Below, in pieces: positions 20,258 through 29,007 of a stretch of DNA of 64,000 nucleotides. The notes under the pieces were generated by a model, which saw nothing but the letters and a program-made list of their open reading frames with translations, made no database searches and was not told the DNA's origin. The position numbers and the translations under genes were made by a program. Numbering within the stretch: the first letter of the stretch is position 1; each line of letters starts with the position of its first letter. The stretch is from Proteus vulgaris (GTDB taxonomy: Bacteria > Pseudomonadota > Gammaproteobacteria > Enterobacterales > Enterobacteriaceae): assembly GCF_023100685.1 (NCBI RefSeq), contig NZ_CP090064.1, forward strand, positions 930,001 to 994,000, read 5' to 3'.

Positions 20258-20695
20258 ATGCATGAATCATTAACTATCGCGCTATTGCAAGCTCGGGAAT
20301 CTGCGATGGGTTTTTTTCGACCTGTTCTTAAAGAGCATAATCTGACAGAACAACAATGGCGGATTATTCGAGTGCTTGCGGATAAGCGTTCTATTGATTT
20401 TCACGAATTAGCACAAAAATCGTGTATTCTTCGACCAAGCCTAACAGGCATTCTGATTAGAATGGAAAGAGACGAGCTAATTTGTCGATTAAAGCCTGTC
20501 AGTGACCAACGAAAACTTTTTGTTTCACTTTCTACAAACGGCCAAGATTTATACGATAAAATTCAGCCTAAAATTGAAGAAGGTTATCAATTACTTGAGC
20601 AAAAGTTTTCCACTGAAAAACTACAACGACTAGCTGGATTATTAAAAGAGCTGATTGCGCTTAATCCAGATGATATCGAACAATCAGAGAAATAA
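20258..20695 (+). CDS. hpaR: HpaR-like MarR-family repressor
   Basis: This 145-residue MarR-family winged-helix regulator resembles HpaR, the homoprotocatechuate-responsive repressor. The helix-turn-helix runs through FHELAQKSCILRPSLTGILIR near residues 48-68, followed by the wing with DQRKLFVSLS. I start at ATG 20258, where the protein begins MHESLTIALLQARE, six bases after an in-frame TTG. The structural hpa genes are absent nearby, so its target is uncertain. Confidence 0.8.
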   Translation: MHESLTIALLQARESAMGFFRPVLKEHNLTEQQWRIIRVLADKRSIDFHELAQKSCILRPSLTGILIRMERDELICRLKPVSDQRKLFVSLSTNGQDLYDKIQPKIEEGYQLLEQKFSTEKLQRLAGLLKELIALNPDDIEQSEK

Positions 20696-20712
20696 TTTAT
20701 TATTGATAATAA

Positions 20713-20741
20713 AAAAGGAGATGCAAGAGCATCTCCTTTTT
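20713..20741 (+). terminator. bidirectional terminator between hpaR and betT
   Basis: A perfect 12-bp stem AAAAGGAGATGC/GCATCTCCTTTT with an AAGA tetraloop lies between the two convergent genes. A and T runs flank it on both sides. Confidence 0.92.
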
Positions 20742-20763
20742 GTTTGTTATGACTTAGATAATA

Positions 20764-22767
20764 TTATTGTTTACCTAATACATGTAAGAAGTGGATGTGT
20801 TTTTCATACTGATCAAGAATATCGTGAATGATTTGTTCTTTCGTCCAGCCCATGACATCGTAGTCTTGTCCACCTTCTTTTAAATGAATCTCAGCGCGAT
20901 AATATTTATGTTCTTCGTCTCTTTCTTCATCACTTAATCCAGCTAAAGCAAAAGCGGGTTGAGTATAAAAACGCAGACGAACTTCATAGAAGAAATTCAT
21001 GTCATCGCCTAAATCGACTTCAAAACCAATTCGATCATCTTCATCGTTATGGATAATACATTGTGTCGCTTGTTTACTTAGCTCGGCAGATACCATTTCC
21101 ATTGAGGGTTGGATCACTTCATCCATAAAACGTTTTACATGAGAACGTTTAGGGAAATAGGCAATATTTCTTAAACGGCGTTGCCAAGGGATCGGATTAC
21201 GGCTTGCTGGTGGAGCAATTGTCGTTAATTGTTGGCTATCACGTTTATATACATCCACTCGCAATGCTTTTATTAACCCATAAATAGAAGCAAGCAATAC
21301 CATTGAGAAGGGAAGTGCACTTGCAATAGTGACTGTTTGTAGCGCGGTTAAACCACCGGCTAATAATAAAGTAATTGCAGAAACACCCATTAAGCCTGCC
21401 CAGAAAATACGTTGCCACACAGGTGTTTCACTATCACCACCTGAAGCTAAAGTATCAACGACCATAGCACCCGAGTCAGCTGAGGTCACAAAGAAGACAA
21501 CGACCATCAACATCGCAAAGAAGGATAAAACAGAAGAAAATGGGAAATAATTTAAGAACTCAAATAAAGCTAATGAGACATCTTTTTGTACGATATTTGC
21601 GAGAGCTTCTGCACCTTTATCTTTGATTAAATGAATAGCGGTATTACCAAAAACGGTCATCCAAAGTAAGGTAAAGCCAGCAGGAACAAACAGAACACCG
21701 ATAACAAATTCACGAATAGTACGACCGCGAGAAATACGGGCAATAAACATCCCTACAAATGGGGACCATGAAAGCCACCAACCCCAATAAAGCAGAGTCC
21801 ATCCACCTAACCAATCACTCGATTTTGGCTCGTATGCATAGAGATTAAAAGTTTTACTGACAATTTCGGATAGATATCCCCCCGTATTCTCAACAAATGA
21901 TTTTAATATCAATACGGTTGGACCAAGGATTATGACTAATAAAAGAAGAACAACTGCCAATCCTAAATTCAGTTCAGATAAAAAACGGATCCCTTTTTCT
22001 AATCCAGAAACAACAGAAATGGTTGCAAGTCCTGTTATCACAACAATCAATACAACTTGCACGGTTGGATTAATAGGAACATCAAAAAGGTGATTTAAAC
22101 CTGCATTAACTTGTAAAACACCAAAACCGAGAGAAGTTGCAACACCAAAAACAGTTCCCACAACGGCAAAAATATCAACAGCATGACCAATTGGGCCATG
22201 TATACGATCACCAATAATAGGGTAAAGAGCTGAACGCAACGTTAACGGTAAACCATGACGATAAGAGAAGAATGCTAAGATCAAAGCGACAATCGCGTAA
22301 ATTGCCCATGCATGTAATCCCCAATGGAAGAAGGTTAGTCGCATCGCTTCTTTAGCAGCTTCTATGGTTTGTGCTTCACCCGTTGGAGGCATAAGGTAAT
22401 GCATAACAGGTTCTGCAACACCGAAGAACATTAAGCCAATTCCCATACCTGCTGAAAAAAGCATGGCAAACCAAGCAAAATAGCTAAAGTGGGGACGTGC
22501 ATGATCGGGGCCTAACTTGATCTGACCAAAGCGGGAGAACCCTAAATAAGTCACACTCAGCAAAACCAATGCTACGGCTAGAATGTAGAACCAACTCGCA
22601 TTTGTGAAGAGGTTTTCCTGAAGATGACCTAGTTTATCATTAGCAAGTTCTGGAAATAGCGCAGAAAATCCAACGATTAATGAAATGAGTAGTGCTGATG
22701 TATAAAAAACGGGAGGATTAATTTTTATCCTAATTTTCTGAGGCGTTATATCGTTTTGTTGGCTCAT
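20764..22767 (-). CDS. betT: BCCT-family choline/glycine betaine transporter
   Basis: The 667-residue inner-membrane protein belongs to the BCCT family, which imports choline, betaine or carnitine by proton or sodium symport. The signature WTLLYWGWWLSWSPFVGMFI near residue 330 contains the aromatic substrate box, and the family's AGMGIGLMFFGVAEP is near residue 105. A roughly 150-residue C-terminal cytoplasmic domain resembles the osmosensing tail of E. coli BetT (677 residues). betA, betB and betI are not in the window. Confidence 0.85.
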   Translation of the reverse strand: MSQQNDITPQKIRIKINPPVFYTSALLISLIVGFSALFPELANDKLGHLQENLFTNASWFYILAVALVLLSVTYLGFSRFGQIKLGPDHARPHFSYFAWFAMLFSAGMGIGLMFFGVAEPVMHYLMPPTGEAQTIEAAKEAMRLTFFHWGLHAWAIYAIVALILAFFSYRHGLPLTLRSALYPIIGDRIHGPIGHAVDIFAVVGTVFGVATSLGFGVLQVNAGLNHLFDVPINPTVQVVLIVVITGLATISVVSGLEKGIRFLSELNLGLAVVLLLLVIILGPTVLILKSFVENTGGYLSEIVSKTFNLYAYEPKSSDWLGGWTLLYWGWWLSWSPFVGMFIARISRGRTIREFVIGVLFVPAGFTLLWMTVFGNTAIHLIKDKGAEALANIVQKDVSLALFEFLNYFPFSSVLSFFAMLMVVVFFVTSADSGAMVVDTLASGGDSETPVWQRIFWAGLMGVSAITLLLAGGLTALQTVTIASALPFSMVLLASIYGLIKALRVDVYKRDSQQLTTIAPPASRNPIPWQRRLRNIAYFPKRSHVKRFMDEVIQPSMEMVSAELSKQATQCIIHNDEDDRIGFEVDLGDDMNFFYEVRLRFYTQPAFALAGLSDEERDEEHKYYRAEIHLKEGGQDYDVMGWTKEQIIHDILDQYEKHIHFLHVLGKQ

Positions 22768-23075
22768 AGTTAACCTATTTTTTGTTATTTTCCTAGAAAG
22801 AGACTTTTCGCTACCCTCTATCTGATTGTTTATGTCATCAGAAAAGAAAAGTTCATAAGAAAATTTGAATAAAACACCAAATTGGAAAGATGCTTTATAA
22901 AAGAACGGAAGTCAGTTATTTTTTCCGTAAAATGAAGAAAAATATAATTAAATCAAATTAGTAACAACTTTGTATGCTAGGTGCTTTCGCTCTTTAATAG
23001 GTTTCTCCTGTTGAAAAAAGGAGAACATGGTTACATTTTTTGCTTAATCGATCAAGCCTCGTCTTTTTTTTGTAC
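22768..23075. other. intergenic region upstream of betT
   Basis: About 300 AT-rich bases with no supported gene; a 65-residue plus-strand ORF here overlaps the terminator and looks spurious. The region should hold the betT promoter. Confidence 0.4.
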
Positions 23076-23103
23076 AAAAAAAGCCAGTAAAAATTTACTG
23101 GCT
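23076..23103 (-). terminator. terminator of the coiled-coil lipoprotein gene
   Basis: Stem AGCCAGTAAA/TTTACTGGCT is followed on the minus strand by a run of seven T. The neighbouring bases form the palindrome T8-GTAC-A7. Confidence 0.8.
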
Positions 23104-23132
23104 CTTGATTCATCAAAAAAACTGAAATCTGA

Positions 23133-23768
23133 TTATTTATTTTCAGCTTTTAAATCATCAATTTTTTGTTTGGCTTGATCAGTTAATTGATCTGCTTTAT
23201 CAAGTGCTTTATTTTCAGTCTCTTGAGCCTGTTGTTTTATATCACCACTTGTTTTTGAAGCATCACCTTTTAGCTGATCAACTTTTGTGTCAGCTTCTTG
23301 CATCAGGTTATCTGCTGTTTTACTGGCATCTTGTTTTAACTCTGTCGCTTTTTCAGAGAGTTTATTGCTTTCAGCTTCTAAACTTTGCTTAATCTCTTCT
23401 GCTTTTGTTGCACTCGCATCTTTTAACTCATCAGTTTTTTGTGAGATGTTCTCTTTTAGCGCATCTGTTTTTTCATCAGCTTGTGCTTTTAATTCTGCAG
23501 CTTTTTGTTCTGCTTTATCTTTTAGCTCTTGAGCTTGTTGTGTTAATTCATCTGCTTTTGCAGCTGCATCTTCTTTTACGTCAGCGGCTTTATCTTTGGC
23601 TTGTTCTGTCAACTCGTTAGCTTTATCTTGTGCTGTCTCAGTTACTTGAGTTGCAGTTTCTTTTGCTTTATCTATACCATCATCGACTTTTTTAGATGAA
23701 TCATCACAACCAGCTGTGATAGTAACCAGACCCGCTAGAACCAATGAAGTAAGTAGTTTTTTATTCAT
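23133..23768 (-). CDS. coiled-coil repeat lipoprotein (LEA-like)
   Basis: Starting at the ATG with GGAG seven bases upstream, this is a 211-residue lipoprotein. The signal peptide ends TITAGC; the -3 position is Thr rather than the usual Leu. The rest is a nearly continuous amphipathic helix of 11- and 7-residue repeats rich in Ala, Lys, Asp and Glu (such as DKAADVKEDAAAKADEL and DELKDASATKAEEIK), like LEA-type or apolipoprotein-type repeats. No catalytic motif is present. It may be an envelope stress or structural protein. Function is not known. Confidence 0.75.
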   Translation of the reverse strand: MNKKLLTSLVLAGLVTITAGCDDSSKKVDDGIDKAKETATQVTETAQDKANELTEQAKDKAADVKEDAAAKADELTQQAQELKDKAEQKAAELKAQADEKTDALKENISQKTDELKDASATKAEEIKQSLEAESNKLSEKATELKQDASKTADNLMQEADTKVDQLKGDASKTSGDIKQQAQETENKALDKADQLTDQAKQKIDDLKAENK

Positions 23769-24029
23769 TTTTTTCTCCAAAATGTGTGTTCAAAAACAAT
23801 TCAGTGATATCCCGCGTAAGTAGTAAAAAAGGCGAGAAGCTATTACGCTGATAGTAAGAGATTACAGATAAACTATCGTAATAAGTATAGTGTGAGTCTT
23901 AAAATCAACTAACTTAAGTATATTAAGTGTTTTTTCTTAGTCAAATCCCATGAAAAATAATTTGAATTTTTATCAGGATAGCGTTTTCTGCTTTATAATA
24001 ATGAGGGCAGACATTATTGGAAATGTGAG

Positions 24030-24710
24030 ATGCAAATGGAATATTACTTTCTGGTTATTATTAAATTTATTATTGGTTTTACTATCATATTAGCCCATAT
24101 GAATTTATCAGGGAAAACACAACTTTCTCAATTAACTCCCATTGATTTTATTGGCAATTTTGTTCTTGGGGGGATTATGGGAGGGGTGATTTATACTGAT
24201 GCTATTCCTCTTTACCAATATATTATTGTCTTTTTAATTGGTGTTTGTTTTATCTCTTTGCTCAACTATATCAGCAAACGATTCAATTTTTTTCGTGCGG
24301 TTACCATTGGAAATCCGATCCCTATCATAAAGAAGGGCGAGTTTATTATGGAAAACATCATGGAGAAGAAGAATAAAATAGATATTCTTAATATTACTTC
24401 ACGTCTTCATGCTCAAGGTATCCATTCATTTCAAGAAGTTAACTATGCACAAATTGAACCTGATGGACAAATTACAGTAGTGTGTGACGGTGCTAAAATG
24501 CCGTCCTTGATTGTGATGAAAGATGGCGTTATCCGTACTTCAGAATTAGTACAAATAGAAAAAGATGAAGCATGGTTACAAGAAGAAATGAAAAATCAGC
24601 ATATTGATAAGCCTGAAGATGTTTTTTTAGCTGAGTTTTGGGATGGGAAAGTGAATTTTATTTTGCAAGATGGCAAGATAAAACGTACCGCATCATTACC
24701 GAATAATTAA
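24030..24710 (+). CDS. DUF421 (YetF-like) membrane protein
   Basis: The 226-residue protein has three predicted membrane segments in the first 85 residues (starting YYFLVIIKFIIGFTIILAH), followed by a cytoplasmic domain typical of the DUF421/YetF family: LTPIDFIGNFVLGGIMGG in the membrane part, then NPIPIIKKGEF, and RLHAQGIHSFQEVNYAQIEPDG in the soluble part. The molecular role of the family is not established; sporulation-associated members exist in Bacillus. ATG at 24036 is an alternative start. Confidence 0.8.
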   Translation: MQMEYYFLVIIKFIIGFTIILAHMNLSGKTQLSQLTPIDFIGNFVLGGIMGGVIYTDAIPLYQYIIVFLIGVCFISLLNYISKRFNFFRAVTIGNPIPIIKKGEFIMENIMEKKNKIDILNITSRLHAQGIHSFQEVNYAQIEPDGQITVVCDGAKMPSLIVMKDGVIRTSELVQIEKDEAWLQEEMKNQHIDKPEDVFLAEFWDGKVNFILQDGKIKRTASLPNN

Positions 24711-24795
24711 CTAAAATACAAATCGATGATTAGGTGAATGCTGTAGAGTAACAATGGCGACGTAATGTCGCTATTGTTACTTTCTAATAGTAGAA

Positions 24796-25713
24796 CTACA
24801 ACTTAAACACGGCAAAATCAGACGCAATTTCAGTATGGCTAAAAACGTGTTGGCATTCATTGAGCAACTCAACACAGTCTTCTGGTAAATAGCGGCTACT
24901 AAGATGGGTAATAATCAACTTTTTGACGTTAGCGTCTTTTGCTAATGTTGCAGCTTGTACTGTTGTTGAATGCCCGCGACTATTTGCTTGTTCAGCCATT
25001 TCATGCTTAAACGTTGCTTCATGCACAATAACATCCGCGTTATTCGCTAGTTTTAATGCATCCGGTGTGGGTTGTGTATCACCAAAAATAGCAATACAGC
25101 GTCCTTTTATTTCAGGGCCGATATACTCTTGGCCATCAATGACTCTTCCATCGGGTAATGTAATAGTTTTGCCTTGTTTTAACTCTTGTAACCAAGGGCC
25201 AGTCGGAATATTTTCAGCTTTTAGCTTCTGAGCATCGAGTTTACCGAGGCTATTTTCTTCCTCTAAGCGATAGCCAAAACAAGGTACTGGATGAGAAAGT
25301 GCTTCACAACTGACTTTCATTCCTTCTTCTTCAAACAGAAAACCCGCTTCGTCAATTTCAACAATATTAATAGGATAAGTTAAATAGGATTGACTTAATG
25401 TCAGTGATGTTTCTATAAAAGCTTTGATGCCAGAGGGGCCATATACTGTTAAGCTTGTTTCAGTTCCCCCCATTGAACGACTACAAAGTAGTCCCGGCAA
25501 ACCAAAAATATGGTCACCGTGTAAATGGGTAATAAAAATTTTATTTAAACGCGGCAATTTCACGCGAGTATGCAGTATCTGATGTTGTGTGGCTTCACCA
25601 CAATCAAACATCCACATACTTTTTTGTTTATTTTGTAAATCAAGCACCATACTTGTGACATTCCTCTCTTTAGACGGAACGCCTGCGTTAGTGCCTAAAA
25701 AAATGAGCTCCAT
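24796..25713 (-). CDS. rnz: ribonuclease Z (RNase BN)
   Basis: RNase Z cuts tRNA precursors at the discriminator base to make the 3' end. The 305-residue short form has the metal site FITHLHGDHIFGLPGLL near residue 60, DCGEATQHQ, a GDTQPT motif near 210 and HSTTVQAATLA near 246. The start lies nine bases after the rtcR stop, so rtcR and rnz are probably co-transcribed. That links tRNA 3' processing to the RNA-repair activator next to it. E. coli elaC/rbn does not sit beside rtcR as far as I recall. Confidence 0.93.
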   Translation of the reverse strand: MELIFLGTNAGVPSKERNVTSMVLDLQNKQKSMWMFDCGEATQHQILHTRVKLPRLNKIFITHLHGDHIFGLPGLLCSRSMGGTETSLTVYGPSGIKAFIETSLTLSQSYLTYPINIVEIDEAGFLFEEEGMKVSCEALSHPVPCFGYRLEEENSLGKLDAQKLKAENIPTGPWLQELKQGKTITLPDGRVIDGQEYIGPEIKGRCIAIFGDTQPTPDALKLANNADVIVHEATFKHEMAEQANSRGHSTTVQAATLAKDANVKKLIITHLSSRYLPEDCVELLNECQHVFSHTEIASDFAVFKL

Positions 25714-25722
25714 AATGAAATA

Positions 25723-27315
25723 TTATTCTCCATGTTGAATTTGTTCCCAATTTAAATCAAATTTCGCAAGATACTTACGTAATCGATCGGCATCGTTGGG
25801 TTGTTTTTTATTTTGTCTTGATACTGCGAAAAGTTTTCTACCAGCTTCTGAGAGTGTTGATGATTGCTGACAGGTTTTGATAACTGTATTGAGTTGGCTA
25901 AGATCGAAGAGATCAATATCAGTACTATTAAATAAAGAAGATGAAGCCACTCCCCAATTTTGTTTTAAACGATTAATTTCTTCATCAACAAGAGAAAGGA
26001 TAATACGACCATTTTCAGCAAGTGTAGCCATTCGCGTTATACTAGCACTAAGTTCACGAAAATTACCACGCCATAAAGCCTGCTCAGATGTGGCAAACCG
26101 AATATAGTGAGATTTTGCATCTGAATTAAAGCGGATCGCTTTTTGATAGAGTGTTGTAAAATGATGTAACTCATAGTCGATATTGGGTTCGATATCCTCT
26201 TTGCGATCGACTAATCCCGGTAATGAAAAAGACCACATATTAATCCTTGCATAGAGATCTTCGCGAAAAAGCCCCTTTGCAATTTGTTTATCCATATCTC
26301 GATGTGTACCTGCTATCAACTGGAAATCGCTTTGTACTTCAGTATCTGAGCCATACGGATAAAAAGATTTTTCTTCTATCGCTTTAAGTAGCATCGCTTG
26401 CTCATCAAGCCCTAATTCTGCAATTTCATCCAGAAATAAAATCCCTTTGTTTGCTTCTCTTAATAATCCTTGTCTAGCTTGCAACGCACCGGTAAATGCG
26501 CCTTTTACATGTCCAAATAAAGTGGACATGGCGTTGTCACCGCGCAAAGTAGCGCAGTTAACTGCGATAAAACGCCCTTTTACAAAATGGCGCGATTGTC
26601 GTAATTCATAAATACGTTGAGCAAGAAATGATTTTCCTGCACCAGTGGGACCCGTTAATAGAATAGGAGCAAAAGAGCGCAACGCTACTCGTTCAATTTG
26701 AGCAATTAAGGTATTGAAGCGTTCATTACGTGTGGCAATCCCTGATTTTAAAAAAGAGAGTGACTCATTATGATAGTGTTCAAACCGACTCGTTAACTTT
26801 GTATAACGGCTTAAATCAAGATCAATAATGGCATAACTGCCTGTAGCTGACTGTATGGTTTTAGCACCGTCTTCATTTTCTATTTTAGAAGTGGGTGAGG
26901 TTTGTAATAGTTTTGCTGGTAAGTAGTGTGCTTCTGTCAGTAGAAACCAACAAATTTGAGCAATATGTGTTCCTGTTGTGATATGCACATAATATTCTTC
27001 ATTTTCAGTATCAAATGGATAATTTACTGCAAAATCAAGAAAATGGCTGTAAACCTCTTCGAGATCCCACGGATCACAAATATCAATTTCATAAGGCCAC
27101 ACCTCAGTATCAGGTGAGACAGTATGGATATCTTCTGTAATTTTAGATGCTAGCATTGAGTCATTAGGCTGGTGGATCATCACTAATCGGCTAACAGGAA
27201 AATCCTTTTGATGACAAATGGAAATTGTTGGGCGCCATGAGTTCCACCTTTTATGGCTTTTACCTCTTTTATCTAATGTTGTGCCTAAAACACCAATCAC
27301 TACTTTGCGTTTCAT
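25723..27315 (-). CDS. rtcR: RtcR, CARF-domain sigma-54 transcriptional activator
   Basis: RtcR activates the RNA-repair genes with sigma-54 RNA polymerase. The 530-residue protein has an N-terminal CARF-like regulatory domain (residues 1-180, VVIGVLGTTLDKRGK at the start and HITTGTHIAQICWFLL near 111). Family work suggests this domain senses RNA with 2',3'-cyclic phosphate ends. The AAA+ domain has Walker A GPTGAGKS at 222-229, the sigma-54 contact loop GAFTGA at 272-277, and Walker B LFLDEIAELG near 291. A C-terminal helix-turn-helix closes it. It is divergent from the sigma-54 promoter at 27479. Confidence 0.95.
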   Translation of the reverse strand: MKRKVVIGVLGTTLDKRGKSHKRWNSWRPTISICHQKDFPVSRLVMIHQPNDSMLASKITEDIHTVSPDTEVWPYEIDICDPWDLEEVYSHFLDFAVNYPFDTENEEYYVHITTGTHIAQICWFLLTEAHYLPAKLLQTSPTSKIENEDGAKTIQSATGSYAIIDLDLSRYTKLTSRFEHYHNESLSFLKSGIATRNERFNTLIAQIERVALRSFAPILLTGPTGAGKSFLAQRIYELRQSRHFVKGRFIAVNCATLRGDNAMSTLFGHVKGAFTGALQARQGLLREANKGILFLDEIAELGLDEQAMLLKAIEEKSFYPYGSDTEVQSDFQLIAGTHRDMDKQIAKGLFREDLYARINMWSFSLPGLVDRKEDIEPNIDYELHHFTTLYQKAIRFNSDAKSHYIRFATSEQALWRGNFRELSASITRMATLAENGRIILSLVDEEINRLKQNWGVASSSLFNSTDIDLFDLSQLNTVIKTCQQSSTLSEAGRKLFAVSRQNKKQPNDADRLRKYLAKFDLNWEQIQHGE

Positions 27316-27478
27316 TAAATTATCTCTACTTATTTTTTATCTATTTTTATAAATATATAGATAAAAAGATAGTGTTCTGTTGTTTTTAATTTAATGGGTA
27401 AATATCTAAAAATTACAAAAAATATTTTTATTAATAAAAAACAATAATTTAGAAATATTTTTTTTATATTTTTAAAAC

Positions 27479-27495
27479 TTGGCACGATATTGGCA
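27479..27495 (+). promoter_or_regulatory. sigma-54 promoter for the tRNA-like RNA, slipin and rtcB
   Basis: TTGGCACGATATTGGCA has the -24 GG and -12 GC dinucleotides exactly ten bases apart, with the preferred TGGCAC context. It predicts a start near 27506. It faces the slipin and rtcB genes and lies 160 bases from the divergent rtcR start, where an RtcR activator would bind. Confidence 0.85.
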
Positions 27496-27505
27496 ATATT
27501 ATTAC

Positions 27506-27635
27506 TGTCTTGAGCAGATTTTAAATCTGGTAGGCACATGAGGAACACTCTGTAGTGTTATCTAAATGTGTTCCTCCACATCGAGACTCTGTAGGTGAAG
27601 AGGGTTATTTTCAGGTTCGATTCCTGACACCAAAA
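27506..27635 (+). ncRNA. tRNA-like / Y-RNA-like leader RNA
   Basis: A perfect T arm (TCAGG-TTCGATT-CCTGA, 27611-27627) is followed by CACCA, as at a mature tRNA 3' end. A D-loop-like GGTAGGCAC lies near 27529. There is no normal acceptor or anticodon arm. Instead the middle has a 9-bp stem, GAGGAACAC (27540-27548) with GTGTTCCTC (27568-27576), and a hairpin CAGATT/AATCTG lies near the 5' end. A competing hairpin, AACACT/AGTGTT, uses bases 27544-27559. ACTCTGTAG occurs twice, at 27547 and 27586. tRNA-like Y RNAs are known between rsr and rtcB in Salmonella; no Rsr gene is seen here. RNA ends are inferred. Confidence 0.6.
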
Positions 27636-27677
27636 CCATTACAAATCCAAATGTAAATTTAAATATAAAAAATCGTT

Positions 27678-27724
27678 GTGACAGCTGTACCGTCACCTTA
27701 CTTATCCACCAGCAACGGAGCTGG
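27678..27724 (+). other. two leader hairpins between the tRNA-like RNA and slipin
   Basis: GTGAC (27678) pairs with GTCAC (27692), and CCAGC (27709) pairs with GCTGG (27720). They may stabilise or process the slipin-rtcB leader, or belong to a second small RNA. There is no T-loop or CCA here. Confidence 0.4.
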
Positions 27725-27864
27725 ATTGATAGCAGAAGAAGAGACAAACAAAGTATCGTTCCTCTCTTGTTTTCCTTTCAGTTTCGCAAAGCTTGCCCGT
27801 GGAAAAGTAAGTCACGATAAATTGCACTATATAAAGAAGAATAAAAAAGAAGAAGGAACGAAAA

Positions 27865-29007
27865 ATGATAAAAACAACAATAGTGGTAAAACAGGGGCAG
27901 TTAGCACTTTTAAAGAAAAAAGATGAATACATTGATGTGCTAACAGCAGGTGAACATAAATTTTTTGATTTTGGGCGTCAGCTCAGTGCAGATGTTTTCC
28001 CTTTAAATGGGGGAGCATTAGAAAGCGAGAAAGCCGAATTTTTACGTCAATACTATCCTCAATGGGTGGCTGAGTATGGTTTTGATATTGTGTTATCGGA
28101 TGAAGAGATTGGCCTTTTATATGAAAACGGCTCTTTAAAAGAGATCTTAGCACCAGGAACGCGACGTTTATATTGGCGGTATGCCGACCGTTCTCTAGAA
28201 ATAGTATCTATCGATGAACTTGAAGTATCTTCAATATTGATGAAAAAACTCCAGCATCCTAAATTACGAAATCAAGTCATAAAGGGAAGTGAAGGGGTTC
28301 TCAATGTGGATATTCCTGCTTGGCATAATGGTGTTATTCGGATCAATGGAGAAACACAAGCCTTATTGCCACCGGGACTAAAAGGATATTGGCGTTATCA
28401 GTATAAAGTAGATGTTGAAGTAGTCGATATGCGTTTACAAACACTGGATGTTAGTGGGCAGGAGATCTTAACGAAAGACAAAGTGACACTGCGTATTAAT
28501 TTATCGGCTAACTGGCGTTATAGCGATGTACTTTTAGCATATCAACAACTGGCTTCACCATTGGAGTTCTTATATAAAGAGTTGCAATTTGCCTTACGCG
28601 AAGCAGTAGGAACAAGAACGCTGGATGAATTATTAGAAAATAAAAGCCTGATAGATAGTTTAGTCAGTGAAAAAATCAGTGAAGCCACTCAAGGATATGG
28701 TATTGAAGTGGCTTCATTAGGGGTAAAAGATATCGTTTTACCGGGTGAAATGAAAACGATTTTAGCGCAAGTCGTTGAAGCTGAAAAATCAGCACAAGCT
28801 AATGTCATTCGTCGAAGAGAAGAGACATCAGCAACACGTTCTTTATTAAATACTGCGAAAGTGATGGAAAATAACCCTGTTGCTTTAAGGCTAAAAGAGC
28901 TAGAAACGGTAGAACGTATAGCAGAACGTATTGATAAGATCTCCGTTTATGGCGGTTTAGATCAAGTATTAAACGGATTAGTCCAAATTAAAGGAGCACA
29001 AGCATGA
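27865..29007 (+). CDS. slipin-family (SPFH/prohibitin) protein
   Basis: The 380-residue SPFH protein has a central band-7 domain (about residues 135-300). It starts VIKGSEGVLNVDIPAWHNGV, runs through VDVEVVDMRLQTLDVSGQEILTKDKV, and ends in a coiled coil with EKSAQANVIRRREETSATRS. Slipins are membrane-microdomain scaffolds; no strong membrane anchor is visible in the first 130 residues, which form a separate domain. AAGGA precedes the ATG. Its stop overlaps the rtcB start (ATGA), so the two proteins are translated together. Its role in RNA repair is not established. Confidence 0.9.
   Translation: MIKTTIVVKQGQLALLKKKDEYIDVLTAGEHKFFDFGRQLSADVFPLNGGALESEKAEFLRQYYPQWVAEYGFDIVLSDEEIGLLYENGSLKEILAPGTRRLYWRYADRSLEIVSIDELEVSSILMKKLQHPKLRNQVIKGSEGVLNVDIPAWHNGVIRINGETQALLPPGLKGYWRYQYKVDVEVVDMRLQTLDVSGQEILTKDKVTLRINLSANWRYSDVLLAYQQLASPLEFLYKELQFALREAVGTRTLDELLENKSLIDSLVSEKISEATQGYGIEVASLGVKDIVLPGEMKTILAQVVEAEKSAQANVIRRREETSATRSLLNTAKVMENNPVALRLKELETVERIAERIDKISVYGGLDQVLNGLVQIKGAQA

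Noticed and set aside
23062..23082. T8-GTAC-A7 palindrome as a regulator site
   Set aside because: It abuts the lipoprotein terminator, and its A/T tracts are best explained as the terminator's tail.
27562..27747. Minus-strand ORF over the tRNA-like RNA
   Set aside because: It is antisense to the T arm and CCA end and contains no family motif, a common artefact over RNA genes.
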